Below, in pieces: positions 23,486 to 31,141 of a stretch of 31,315 nucleotides of DNA (its first letter is position 1; every line of letters starts with the position of its first letter). This stretch comes from Thermoplasmata archaeon (GTDB lineage: Archaea > Thermoplasmatota > Thermoplasmata > Sysuiplasmatales > Sysuiplasmataceae): positions 1 through 31,315 of the forward strand of contig JAJYOM010000002.1 of assembly GCA_021796175.1 (NCBI GenBank). The letters run 5' to 3'. Position numbers and translations under genes: made by a program. The notes beneath the pieces were generated by a model, which saw nothing but the letters and a program-made list of their open reading frames with translations, was not told the origin of the DNA and ran no database searches.

Positions 23486-24280
23486 TTACAACCCCGCTGA
23501 CTTCAACAGAGTCTTTTCAACGAATTCAAGAGTTTTCAGAGTATCGAGGCCCGTCAGCCATCTTTTTGCATTCTCCTGCTTCACTACCACGGAATGAAAA
23601 CTCATTCCGTAGTCGACATCCATGAGTATGAGGTACTGCGGTGGAGCGAGCCCAAAGCCTCCGGGCCCGCCGCCATTGAGCGCTCTGGTTATGTCCTCCT
23701 CTTCAGCCAGTCCCTTTGTTACAGACAATCCCGCCGCCACGAGCCTCCGGATCATATTGTGGAGGAAGCTCCTTCCGTGGAAGTCTATCACGATGCACTC
23801 CTTTTCTCTGTGTGCCTCTATACTGTCTATCTTCCTGAACCTGCCGCGTGCATCGCTCTTGGCGAAATTTCTGAAATCCTTTGAACCGACAAAATTCTGA
23901 AGTACACTGTTAAGGACAGCCGAGTCGACATCATCATAAAGGAGGTAACGGTAATGACGCATTGTCGCCATTCTGGGATTGAAGGCTGCGACAACTGTCA
24001 GGTAGGAATGGAACAGTATGTCCCTGCAGTTTGCGTTAAGACCGTCTAAAAGCTTCTCCGGATCGAAATCAGTGTTGAAAGCGACAACGTTGCCAATTGC
24101 GTGAACTCCTCGATCAGTCCTGCTGGCACTGGCAAAATCCGCTTCCGACGGTTCGCTGAATGCCTGCATCTTTGTGCAGGCAGATATTATGTCTCCCTCG
24201 ACAGTCCTGACGCCTGGCTGACGCTGGTAGCCGTAAAACGAACTCCCGTTGTAACCGAATTTCAGTGCCAGTCTTGGCAT
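23486..24280 (-). CDS. truA: tRNA pseudouridine synthase A
   Basis: TruA (264 aa) converts U38-40 in the tRNA anticodon stem-loop to pseudouridine. The N-terminus LALKFGYNGSSFYGYQRQPG is typical. The catalytic aspartate is Asp56 in SRTDRGVHAIGN, and FHGRSFLHNMIRRLV near residue 175 is the second conserved block. A TTG at 24295 would add five residues, but its only purine-rich motif abuts it; ATG 24280 matches the family start. It leads the truA-AK6-phosphatidyltransferase operon and is divergent from the acylphosphatase gene. Confidence 0.94.
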   Translation of the reverse strand: MPRLALKFGYNGSSFYGYQRQPGVRTVEGDIISACTKMQAFSEPSEADFASASRTDRGVHAIGNVVAFNTDFDPEKLLDGLNANCRDILFHSYLTVVAAFNPRMATMRHYRYLLYDDVDSAVLNSVLQNFVGSKDFRNFAKSDARGRFRKIDSIEAHREKECIVIDFHGRSFLHNMIRRLVAAGLSVTKGLAEEEDITRALNGGGPGGFGLAPPQYLILMDVDYGMSFHSVVVKQENAKRWLTGLDTLKTLEFVEKTLLKSAGL

Positions 24281-24363
24281 AGTTGGACATACCAAACCTT
24301 TGTCAGTAATAACAATTATCTTGTCAAATGCAATAATCAGACACTGGCGTAGGAGCTGCTCCA

Positions 24364-24639
24364 GTGGCGAATGTTGCCTGCAGAGTTAAATTCAGAGGTC
24401 ATGTTCAGGGGGTTTCCTTCAGATATTATGCCAAACGGTTCGCCGATTCAAACGATGTGAAAGGGTGGGTGCGCAACATGGATGATGGCACAGTCGAGGC
24501 ACTTTTCGAAGGGGATGAGAGTGCTGTGAATCGCGTGATTGAAGAATGCAGGACGGGGAACCCGCACGCGGGTGTTACTGATATTGAAATGAAAGAGGCG
24601 GACTACTCCGGCAGGTACCAGTCATTCACGATCAGATGA
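24364..24639 (+). CDS. acyP: acylphosphatase
   Basis: A small hydrolase (91 aa) of acyl phosphates such as carbamoyl phosphate and 1,3-bisphosphoglycerate. The signature GHVQGVSFRYYAKRFA (12-27) holds catalytic Arg20, and KGWVRNMDDGTVEALFEG (33-50) holds catalytic Asn38. GTG start with AGGAG about nine bases upstream (24352-24356). Single-gene unit; the 3' end is 2 nt from the convergent TatD-family gene. Confidence 0.95.
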   Translation: MANVACRVKFRGHVQGVSFRYYAKRFADSNDVKGWVRNMDDGTVEALFEGDESAVNRVIEECRTGNPHAGVTDIEMKEADYSGRYQSFTIR

Positions 24640-24641
24640 TA

Positions 24642-25493
24642 TTATGCAGTCTTTCTGAATTTGTCCCGACCGTACAGTGAGACGGGGTTTTCGTAGTTGA
24701 TTTTCCATATCTCTTCTTCACTCAGCAGTGAATTCTCAAGCAGCTCCCTGGTTCTTCTTGGCACAGTGCCAATCCCCATGAATGCACCAGGTCGTTTTGA
24801 ATCGTCTATATAATCCGTCTCCATCATGAATCTTGTCCCCTTCTTGACCGATGAGTAAACAATATCCCTTGTTGCCTTGACCGACGGAAAGAGTCCAGAG
24901 TTTTCAACCGGGGTTATCAGGTCGGAGCAGTGATGTTTTATAACTCTGTTTCTTTCGATGCCTGCCCTGTCGGCCATACTTGCCAGATTTGTCAGACTGG
25001 CTGGTGTCGGATCCTCTGTGTGCAATATCACAGGGCATCCTGCATCCCTGGACTGTTCCATGCATTTGAGCATAATCCTGTTGCTCGCAGCCATCACCTC
25101 CTGCGGGACATCAAAATGCGGCCTGCCGATCTCGCCTATAGCATCAGCCTTCCCTTCACTTACAAATCTTCCGGCGAGTTCCGCGGCGGCAACCATCCTT
25201 TCCTCTGCCTCTTCCAGCCCGATCCGTTCTGCCATCTCCAGCAGGGTGACCGGATAGGGACCAACTGCAAGTAGTATGTCGATTCCACCGACTGAAAGCG
25301 CCTGCTCCCGGAGTCTAACGCCCTCCTCGTACATAGCCTGAAAGTATTCGCGCGAGAGTATGTCAGCACCAGGTGGAAGGGCAATGAGCATAAATCCGGT
25401 TCCACCCTTCGTCTTGAATTCCTTTACAGCGTCCAGAAATCTGCCGCTGCGCTGAAGATGAACGTGATTGTCGAAGACTGGATACGCGGCCAT
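24642..25493 (-). CDS. TatD-family metal-dependent hydrolase
   Basis: A TIM-barrel amidohydrolase-type protein (283 aa). The metal ligands expected for the TatD group are visible: DNHVHL (His10, His12), the bridging Glu121 in AIGEIGRPHFD, His158 in VILHTEDP, His187/188 in IKHHCSD, and Asp227 in METDYIDD. Archaeal TatD-like proteins may act as nucleases or on other substrates, and the specific reaction is not evident. Its ATG shares one base with the TBP stop (TGATG), so the two genes are translationally coupled. Confidence 0.87.
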   Translation of the reverse strand: MAAYPVFDNHVHLQRSGRFLDAVKEFKTKGGTGFMLIALPPGADILSREYFQAMYEEGVRLREQALSVGGIDILLAVGPYPVTLLEMAERIGLEEAEERMVAAAELAGRFVSEGKADAIGEIGRPHFDVPQEVMAASNRIMLKCMEQSRDAGCPVILHTEDPTPASLTNLASMADRAGIERNRVIKHHCSDLITPVENSGLFPSVKATRDIVYSSVKKGTRFMMETDYIDDSKRPGAFMGIGTVPRRTRELLENSLLSEEEIWKINYENPVSLYGRDKFRKTA

Positions 25494-26041
25494 CAGTGCA
25501 GTAGACCCGCACCCTGAAGTTCTTCCATTATCTTCTGGACGGCGTCACCGACATCGGAAGGTTTTCTTGCGCCTGTGCAGACCAGTTTGCCGCTGCCGAA
25601 CAGCAGAACGACAACCTTTGGGGAGTCCAGTCTGTAAACGAGTCCGGGAAACTGTTCCGGCTCGTACTCGACCTTCTCGAGTCCAAGGCTGATCGCTATT
25701 GCGTTGAGATTAATTTCCTGTCCCAGATCTGATGATGCAACGATGTTCTGCACTTCAATCTTCGGCTCGATCTTGATCTCGATTCCGGCCCTGCCGATCT
25801 GTTTCGAGACCTTGCTTATGGCAAGCTTCACCTCATCGAGACTCTTTGCGCCCGTGCACACAACCTTTCCGCTGCGGAAAAGAAGTGTTGCAGTCTTCGG
25901 TTCCTTCAGTCTGTAAATGAGACCGGGAAACTGCTCCGGCTCATACTCGGCGCCGTCGAGTGCCAGCGCTATAGCCTGAAGATCAAGCTGTTCCCCAAGT
26001 GAAGTTGATGCGACAACATTTTCGATTTTGATAGTGGGCAT
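25493..26041 (-). CDS. tbp: TATA-box-binding protein
   Basis: TBP (182 aa) recognises TATA boxes with TFB and recruits archaeal RNA polymerase. Two tandem copies of the roughly 90-residue saddle half are plain: IENVVASTSLGEQLDLQAIA / YEPEQFPGLIYRL in the first and VQNIVASSDLGQEINLNAIA / YEPEQFPGLVYRL in the second, each with a GSGKVVCTGA-type strand. Both halves are unusually alike. No long acidic tail; it ends GAGLLH. ATG start with GGGG eight bases upstream. The promoter is a TATA box inside a perfect 16-bp palindrome. First gene of the TBP-TatD operon. Confidence 0.97.
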   Translation of the reverse strand: MPTIKIENVVASTSLGEQLDLQAIALALDGAEYEPEQFPGLIYRLKEPKTATLLFRSGKVVCTGAKSLDEVKLAISKVSKQIGRAGIEIKIEPKIEVQNIVASSDLGQEINLNAIAISLGLEKVEYEPEQFPGLVYRLDSPKVVVLLFGSGKLVCTGARKPSDVGDAVQKIMEELQGAGLLH

Positions 26042-26385
26042 TTAATTTCCCCGGTAGGATGAAACATCTCAAAGGTATTTAAATACCTATTTAACATGGT
26101 ATTAAAACTCCGCAAAACCAATGGTTTGTGACGAAACTTCCTGGCACAATGGGGTTTTATCACAAGCGGAAGTGTTTGATCGCAGAATCTTGTGAATTGA
26201 TAGCCGACATTCCTCCCGGTCATCACGTTCGAGACTTGATTTACGTGACACCGAAAACAGCGTCACCTATTCTACCCGAAGCGTCCTTCTTAGTCGCTTA
26301 ATATCCAGGGCGGTCGTTTTGCCGCGATATATATAGTGGACATGAGGAGACCTGAAAAAATATCCAGGTGGCTGATGGAATCTCC
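26042..26385. other. gene-free region upstream of tbp
   Basis: No ORF is supported. It holds the tbp promoter palindrome at 26073-26088, a plus-strand GATATATATA (26327-26336) with no gene behind it, and a potential hairpin at the left end of the peptidase gene. The remainder shows nothing I recognise. Confidence 0.4.
26073..26088 (-). promoter_or_regulatory. tbp promoter: TATA box within a perfect palindrome
   Basis: AGGTATTTAAATACCT is fully self-complementary and contains a symmetric TATTTAAATA. Initiation on the minus strand near 26054 leaves about 12 nt before the tbp ATG. TBP could bind it in either direction. Confidence 0.6.
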
Positions 26386-26388
26386 TCA
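26343..26388. terminator. possible hairpin at the end of the P1 peptidase gene
   Basis: TGAGGAGA (26343-26350) and TCTCCTCA (26381-26388) are perfectly complementary, with an inner pair ACCTG/CAGGT (26350-26354 and 26365-26369). It includes the peptidase stop codon. An A-run on the plus strand (T-run on the minus) lies in the loop. Function uncertain. Confidence 0.25.
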
Positions 26389-27453
26389 ATGCAGTCTTCT
26401 GGCGCCAGCCATAAGTTCCCGGAGCCTGTCATGCGGAAGCGCAGGCACAAAATGGCCATCTGTACCGCGCATGGATTCCGCAGCGAGGAGTGCATTGATT
26501 ATGGATTCCTCGGTTGCCTGAACCACACCCTCAAAGAGTGCATCCAGTTCACCATTGGAAATCCAATCGGACTTCTCCCTTCGGGCATCGCCGTGATTGT
26601 AAGAATTGGCAACCGAAAAGGCTATAGAGAAATCACCCGAGCCGTTTGACGAAATACTACCTGTCCTTGCCAGTCCCAGATAGGCCCTCCTTGACAGCCG
26701 CTTGAGCTGATGCGGAAGCATCGGTGCATCGGTTGCAATTACACTCACTATCGAACCTATCTCCTTTGTTCTGACGAGCGCATTGCCGATATCCCTTCCC
26801 ACTGGAACCCCGTTTATCTGAAGCTGATCCCTCAGACCTTGATTTGCCTGGACCAGCACACCAACGACATACTCATCGCCAAGGACCTTCACCTTTCTGG
26901 AAGATGTCCCGATGCCCCCCTTGAAATCATAGCAAATCGCGCCCGTGCCACCTCCCACATTTCCCTCGGCCACAGGTCCGTGACTTGCTTTCTCTATTGC
27001 TGCGAATACATGGTTATCGGAAATGTGATGCCCCCTGATGTCGCTTAGAACACCGTCATATATCTCAAAAACAACAGGCAGTGAATCATGCTTCATTCTG
27101 TTGGAATTCATCCACTTGAGCACTGCATCCCTTACGATGCCCACGCTGTAGGTATTGGTAAGCATAATAGGACCGCACAGCATTCCGGATTCTTCCGTCC
27201 ATGCTGATCCCGTCCATTCACCATTGCCGTTGAGTACCGTAGCTCCGCAGAAGACATCTCTTCCGAGATTGGCACGGCCAATTGGAAGAATCGCAGTGAC
27301 GCCGGTTCTTACAACAGGCGTATCGGATTTGCCGCTGCCCTCGCCACTGATGAGTGTTTCGTGACCTACTTCGACACCGGCAACATCTGTGATGGAATCC
27401 GTATCACCCGGCAATCCATCAAGAACTATGCCCAGCTCATCTGCCCTTTTCAA
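26386..27453 (-). CDS. P1 (DmpA/BapA) family peptidase
   Basis: A 355-aa member of family P1, self-processing N-terminal-nucleophile aminopeptidases active on D-amino-acid or beta-amino-acid N-termini. Family landmarks are ITDVAGVEVGHETL (N-terminal), GNVGGGTGAICYDFKGGIGTSSR and ATDAPMLPHQLKRLSRRAYLGLAR. The autocleavage site is NGSGD (270-274), with Ser272 as the expected nucleophile, so it should be active. The frame is open 72 codons further upstream, but those residues are unconserved and cross the promoter. TTG 27453 with GGTG upstream fits the TATA box at 27492-27501. Probably cytosolic (no signal peptide), which suits breakdown of imported peptides. Monocistronic. Confidence 0.88.
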   Translation of the reverse strand: MKRADELGIVLDGLPGDTDSITDVAGVEVGHETLISGEGSGKSDTPVVRTGVTAILPIGRANLGRDVFCGATVLNGNGEWTGSAWTEESGMLCGPIMLTNTYSVGIVRDAVLKWMNSNRMKHDSLPVVFEIYDGVLSDIRGHHISDNHVFAAIEKASHGPVAEGNVGGGTGAICYDFKGGIGTSSRKVKVLGDEYVVGVLVQANQGLRDQLQINGVPVGRDIGNALVRTKEIGSIVSVIATDAPMLPHQLKRLSRRAYLGLARTGSISSNGSGDFSIAFSVANSYNHGDARREKSDWISNGELDALFEGVVQATEESIINALLAAESMRGTDGHFVPALPHDRLRELMAGARRLH

Positions 27454-27901
27454 AAAACAGCACCATGCGGCTGAAAGTGCATTGTTGCTAAAACATTTAT
27501 GCAGGCGGCGATGCAGTCGAAGCGTCGATGCAACCGTACTTCCGGTACAGCTCTGTGATAAATTCAACCCCTGCAGCGGGTTGTAACGGTGGAATGTGGC
27601 GGTAGCAAACTGGATTTTCGGCAACGACAAAATGCTTACCTTTGTTCCTGAAGGAACCAGTCTCAGCACGCAGTAAAAATGGCAAATGCTGGAAATTCAA
27701 TCGTTGCGTTCAGAATAAGTCCGTTTGCAGAACCGAATAGGGGAGAGGCGAAAGTCAGGAGCCCGGTAACCATCTTGCAAAGGCTTCAAGGCGGAGTGGA
27801 TGTGCCGGGGAAAGCAGTTCAGCCATCAAATGAAGAAGCCGGTATCAGCTGGACCTGTATGATCGAAAATTTGTCCGGATGCATGTCGATGGCGACAGGG
27901 C
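27454..27901. other. gene-free interval between the P1 peptidase and DinB-like genes
   Basis: No coding region is supported on either strand; the plus-strand frame at 27679-28026 runs antisense into the DinB-like gene and has no recognisable motif. The only feature I can name is the minus-strand TATA-like CATAAATG (27493-27500), which would start the peptidase transcript near 27472. Confidence 0.4.
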
Positions 27902-28450
27902 TTATTTTCCGGAAATGGCCCGCCCTATTCCGATCCATGTCATATCCGGAGGCTCAATGTCATCCTGCCACATCGAACCTATTATTTCGCCGATGTGATG
28001 TGCCTGCTCAAAAGTCGTCTGCATAAATGCGTCTGAAACAGTGTAACGGCCAGGCATCCAGAATACGTGGACTGTCCTGCGCATCTCACTGCCGGTCAGC
28101 TTTGAGAGATAATCATCGATACAGGACCAGACCCTCCGCTGGTAGAATTTGAACTGCTTCCAGTCCCTCGGCTTCCTGATAGGGTCGTTGAAAAGTTTCT
28201 CAAGCTCGTCATCTGTACTGCGGTGCTGCGTAATGTAGCAGATCCACACTTCGTGGACCTGGAGTATGTGCACGAGTGTCCCAAACAGTGAGAGATGCCC
28301 TGTTCCCCTGTTCCTGTTGGCCTCCTCCCAGGGCATTTTTGCAATTCGCCTTGAATATCGCTCAAACAGGCGCCTGTTGTAGGCGAACAGGCGTCTTGCC
28401 TGTGGCGGTGTCATGAGTTCATGTCTCGCAGTTATCGGTGCAGATGGCAT
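27902..28450 (-). CDS. DinB-like four-helix protein
   Basis: A 182-aa protein resembling the DinB/YfiT superfamily, four-helix-bundle proteins that usually bind one metal with three histidines and in some members conjugate thiols. Candidate ligands: His61/His66 in LVHILQVHEVW and His151/His152 in FEQAHHIGEIIGSMW. The helical pattern and the LFGTLVHILQVHEVW and QTTFEQAHHIGEI blocks match the family. ATG start. It stands alone between gene-free intervals. Substrate unknown; the family assignment is good, the activity is not. Confidence 0.75.
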   Translation of the reverse strand: MPSAPITARHELMTPPQARRLFAYNRRLFERYSRRIAKMPWEEANRNRGTGHLSLFGTLVHILQVHEVWICYITQHRSTDDELEKLFNDPIRKPRDWKQFKFYQRRVWSCIDDYLSKLTGSEMRRTVHVFWMPGRYTVSDAFMQTTFEQAHHIGEIIGSMWQDDIEPPDMTWIGIGRAISGK

Positions 28451-28561
28451 GCTTTCCCGTAGGGGAATTGCGGACTAACTACCTTTCTGCGTTGCTTTGT
28501 ATATGCACATGGGCTGGCCGGCTTGCGGCTGATGACAGCGGCAAACATGTATGCAGGCGTA

Positions 28562-29239
28562 TCAGGTGTTTCTGCTGAACCTTAGCTTCACAAGGAATTT
28601 CAGGTTGTTCCATCCATCCTTCCAGGTCCTCAGTTTCTTCTCCCCCTGCCTGAGGCTGAACTCTATCGGTATTTCCTTGAAGTTTACTGTTTTCGCCGCC
28701 TTGATTTTAATTTCCTCTGAGAAGGGGAAGCCGTTGCTCCGGACATTGAGCTTCTCAAACACAGATTTCTTGAGAATCCACATGCCGCTCTGGGAATCGA
28801 GCAGGGGAACGCCGAACAGTACCCTGGTGGCTGTATTGAGTATCCAGTTGCCAAAGCGGTGCGTGCGGCTCATCGCATTGTGTCGCATCTGGCCGAACCT
28901 GTTCGCTGTCAGGAAGTCAAGGTTTTCGTCATTGAAAGTACGTAACAGGAATGGAATTGCCTCCGGCGGATAGGAAGCGTCAGCGTCAAGCGTGATTATT
29001 GTCTCGCCCCTCGCCTTTGAGAAGCCGGTCTTGTAAGCGCGGCCGTAACCCCTTTCCGGCTCCCTGACAACCCTGCAACCCTTCTCCTCAACAATGTCGA
29101 TCGTCCTGTCCCTGGAATTCGTGTCCACTACCAGTATCTCATAATCAGTCCTGAGAGGCCCCATACTTTCCCTGATCCTGTCTATGACGGAACCAATGGA
29201 CTTCTCCTCATTGATAGTGGGAATTATAACCGATATCAC
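28562..29239 (-). CDS. family 2 glycosyltransferase, DPM1/dolichol-phosphate sugar synthase-like
   Basis: A GT-A fold transferase (225 aa) similar to dolichyl-phosphate mannose/glucose synthases, which charge the lipid carrier for protein glycosylation. It has ISVIIPTINEEKSIGSVID at the N-terminus, EILVVDTNSRDRT for the nucleotide, the metal-binding DADASYPPE (Asp85, Asp87) and the acceptor-side DSQSGMWILKKSVFEKL. No C-terminal membrane segments, unlike many bacterial homologues, so it is peripheral. GTG start with a very short leader. Same strand as the second GT2 gene but separated by about 150 bp, so probably its own unit. Confidence 0.85.
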   Translation of the reverse strand: MISVIIPTINEEKSIGSVIDRIRESMGPLRTDYEILVVDTNSRDRTIDIVEEKGCRVVREPERGYGRAYKTGFSKARGETIITLDADASYPPEAIPFLLRTFNDENLDFLTANRFGQMRHNAMSRTHRFGNWILNTATRVLFGVPLLDSQSGMWILKKSVFEKLNVRSNGFPFSEEIKIKAAKTVNFKEIPIEFSLRQGEKKLRTWKDGWNNLKFLVKLRFSRNT

Positions 29240-29391
29240 TTTTATTCAACTGGATTGAACGCTCTGCTCCTAATAATCGTTGTCGTTGTATTTTGCGCTA
29301 TTTGCGAACCTGACAGTTGAAAATGGCGTTGAGCTGCATCGGCTGTCCGGGATTGATGTACTTTTTAAGCCCCGGTGAATGCTGGTGAACC

Positions 29392-30183
29392 CTAAGATTT
29401 TGCCGGATTCCGCCTGCTGCCGAACAGTTTGTAGCCGACATAGCCCATGAGTGCCATGAAGACCCTTATCATGGAGGGGAGTGTCATCTTCCTCTTGAAC
29501 AGTTCCAGCGGTTTGTAGCTTGACCAGAGCCTGCCGTATTTCAATGTAAGCTGTTTCCTGCCTGCTCCATTCCAGAAGGCCTGCTTGGAAAAAGAGTAGA
29601 TGTTTTCCCTGGCCCTGTGGTAGACCACAGCGTTCTCATTGTATGCAACTGAAAAGTGGCTGTCAACGGCCCTTATATTGAGGTCGATGTCCTCGGCAGT
29701 TATGAACCACCTGTCAAACAGGCCAATACTGTCAATGACCTCCCTCCTGTATGCTAGGTTGCAGGAAGGGTAAGTGACATCCAGTCCCTTCCTGTACAAC
29801 TCGACTCGTTCCAGTCCCAGGTAAGGGCCAATGCCGGCATATACAGTCTTTCCAGCAGCCACGTCAGCAGTCTTCAGCGTTTCGCCGATTTCGCTGAGCC
29901 AGTTTGAATCCGCTGTGCAGTCGCCATCAATGAAGACGAAGACGTCGCCATGCGCCATGGAAATGCCGATGTTCCTTCCCTCACCCCTCTTGCTCCCCCT
30001 GACAGTGAAATGAATGTAATCGTATTTCTCCGCATATGTGCCGACCACTTCGGCAGTGTTGTCCTCGCTGTCGGAATCGACTATAATTATCTCCTTCTGG
30101 ACATCCTGCCTTGTAAGACTTTCGAGCAGTTCGGCTATGTTTTCGCCTTCATTCCTGACAGTGATGATTATGCTGAACAGCAC
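29392..30183 (-). CDS. family 2 glycosyltransferase
   Basis: A GT2 enzyme (263 aa) with FSIIITVRNEGENIAELLES (3-22), EIIIVDSDSEDNT, metal-binding DGD (86-88) in FVFIDGDCTADSNWL, and the later ED motif in WFITAEDIDLNIRA. The C-terminus (about 235-255, IRVFMALMGYVGYKLFGSRR) is hydrophobic then basic and probably associates with the membrane. A GTG at 30201 would add six residues, but the TATA box at 30203-30215 puts the transcript start near 30185, so a leaderless GTG 30183 is favoured. Likely in surface glycan or glycoprotein synthesis; donor and acceptor unknown. Confidence 0.82.
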   Translation of the reverse strand: MLFSIIITVRNEGENIAELLESLTRQDVQKEIIIVDSDSEDNTAEVVGTYAEKYDYIHFTVRGSKRGEGRNIGISMAHGDVFVFIDGDCTADSNWLSEIGETLKTADVAAGKTVYAGIGPYLGLERVELYRKGLDVTYPSCNLAYRREVIDSIGLFDRWFITAEDIDLNIRAVDSHFSVAYNENAVVYHRARENIYSFSKQAFWNGAGRKQLTLKYGRLWSSYKPLELFKRKMTLPSMIRVFMALMGYVGYKLFGSRRNPAKS

Positions 30184-30202
30184 GGGACAGCATTCGTGCA
30201 CC

Positions 30203-30215
30203 GGTTATTAAAAAC
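30203..30215 (-). promoter_or_regulatory. TATA box of the second glycosyltransferase gene
   Basis: GTTTTTAATAACC on the minus strand, about 26 nt before the GTG at 30183, consistent with a leaderless transcript. Confidence 0.45.
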
Positions 30216-30239
30216 GGCATGCTCCATTCTTTGATCACA

Positions 30240-30279
30240 GGGTCTTTCTAACGGAAAACCACTGTGGTTAGAAAGACCC
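30240..30279. repeat. perfect 13-bp inverted repeat at the transposase truncation point
   Basis: GGGTCTTTCTAAC (30240-30252) and GTTAGAAAGACCC (30267-30279) are exact complements with a 14-nt loop. The TAA that ends the transposase remnant lies in the right arm. An alternative palindrome, AACCACTGTGGTT (30257-30269), overlaps it. It may be an element end or a terminator. Confidence 0.55.
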
Positions 30280-30542
30280 AAGTGGATTGCTCTTCAGATA
30301 GTCTGCAAGCTCTGTATAGTGCATCATCCGTTTCAGATCCATCAGCATGAGCGACTTCAGCATGGCGGCGGCCGGGTATTTCGGCCGCCTGCTGTAAAGG
30401 GAGGAGAGGAGTTCCTCGTTGCATCCGGATGTTTGCCGATGTAGCATACGTACCGCTGCACAACTTTTCCTTTCATCTTCCTGTTTTCCGCTTCCGCGTA
30501 GGGTGTCTGTCCCCTGCTCCTTATCTTCCGTATGAACGACAT
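30268..30542 (-). pseudogene. truncated, frameshifted transposase N-terminus
   Basis: The N-terminal part of an IS4/IS5-superfamily-like transposase is split over two frames. From ATG 30542 one frame reads MSFIRKIRSRGQTPYAEAEN and continues to YVCYIGKHPD, a typical opening. After about position 30420 similarity continues in the other frame with LYSRRPKYPAAAMLKSLML and HYTELADYLKSNP, the helical N-terminal domain. It then stops abruptly at a TAA inside a perfect inverted repeat, so the whole catalytic DDE region is missing. About 90 of an expected 300 or more residues remain. The element is dead; the IS family cannot be named with confidence. Confidence 0.75.
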
Positions 30543-30547
30543 CAGGT

Positions 30548-30597
30548 AGTGAATGGCAGTCACCACTATCAGTCACTACCGGTTGTGCCCATTCACT
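30548..30597. repeat. 9-bp inverted repeat upstream of the transposase remnant
   Basis: AGTGAATGG (30548-30556) and CCATTCACT (30589-30597) are exact complements enclosing 32 bp that contain AGTCAC twice. It lies just before the transposase ATG and may be part of the insertion-sequence terminus. Confidence 0.35.
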
Positions 30598-30757
30598 GTC
30601 GCGAAACCGTGCAGATTTCGCCTATGCCGGCAGTTCAAGAAAGACGCAGTGTGGAAGGAAGTGATGTCAGCCAAACGAAGTCAGACTCCTAACCATACAC
30701 CGACGCCATACTGGTTAAGGGATTTGGAACACGTTTCACACTGCCATTTGCATTCGC
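30598..30757. other. gene-free interval beyond the transposase remnant
   Basis: I see no gene here. Plus-strand frames are Arg/Cys/His-rich and look non-coding. It is probably residual element or flanking DNA. Confidence 0.35.
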
Positions 30758-30976
30758 TCATGGCTCCTTGGTTGCCATCGGCACTCCAACTCCGGTTACA
30801 TAGTTGTTTGCCTGCTGATTGGAGGCTGCAAATGAGGACGAGGTGACTATGTCATACACTGTGAAGTTGCCTGACAGGACCGTAATGTTCGTTACAGGAA
30901 TGAATGTGTTGTTGATTGCATCGTAGAGGTAACTGGTCACCTTGTTGAAAACGGATGATATTGGCCGAATATCATT
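30758..30976 (-). pseudogene. fragment of a secreted-type protein
   Basis: An open minus-strand frame between stops at 30977 and 30758 encodes about 72 residues. It contains TNITVLSGNFTVYDIVTSSS and NNYVTGVGVPMATKEP, with the Asn/Thr/Ser-rich beta composition of the window's secreted proteins. A GTG at 30940 could start a 60-aa peptide, but no signal peptide or SD is present. It is in the same frame as the partial gene to the right, separated by stops, so it may be a broken C-terminal piece. Low confidence; it could be chance. Confidence 0.3.
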
Positions 30977-31141
30977 CTATTTCAATATTCGCGTATGTCA
31001 ATAATTACGTGTCATAAAATATGCTTTTCCGGGAAGCACTGATTTCAGAATGATTTGCTCCAACTTGCCCAGCAGACTGTAAAATCTATCCGACTCTTCG
31101 CCTGGATCGACACTGATTTGGACGGGCATCAAAGAGTTGCG
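30977..31141. other. gap between protein fragments
   Basis: AT-rich and closed by stops in the minus-strand frame that joins the two flanking fragments. No promoter or gene is evident. Confidence 0.3.

Noticed and set aside
26327..26341. Strong plus-strand TATATATA followed by a short ORF
   Set aside because: The ORF is antisense to the P1 peptidase gene and has no SD or motif; it may be chance in AT-rich DNA.
27454..27669. 72-residue N-terminal extension of the P1 peptidase
   Set aside because: Unconserved residues crossing a TATA box; TTG at 27453 with an SD-like GGTG gives a normal-length protein.
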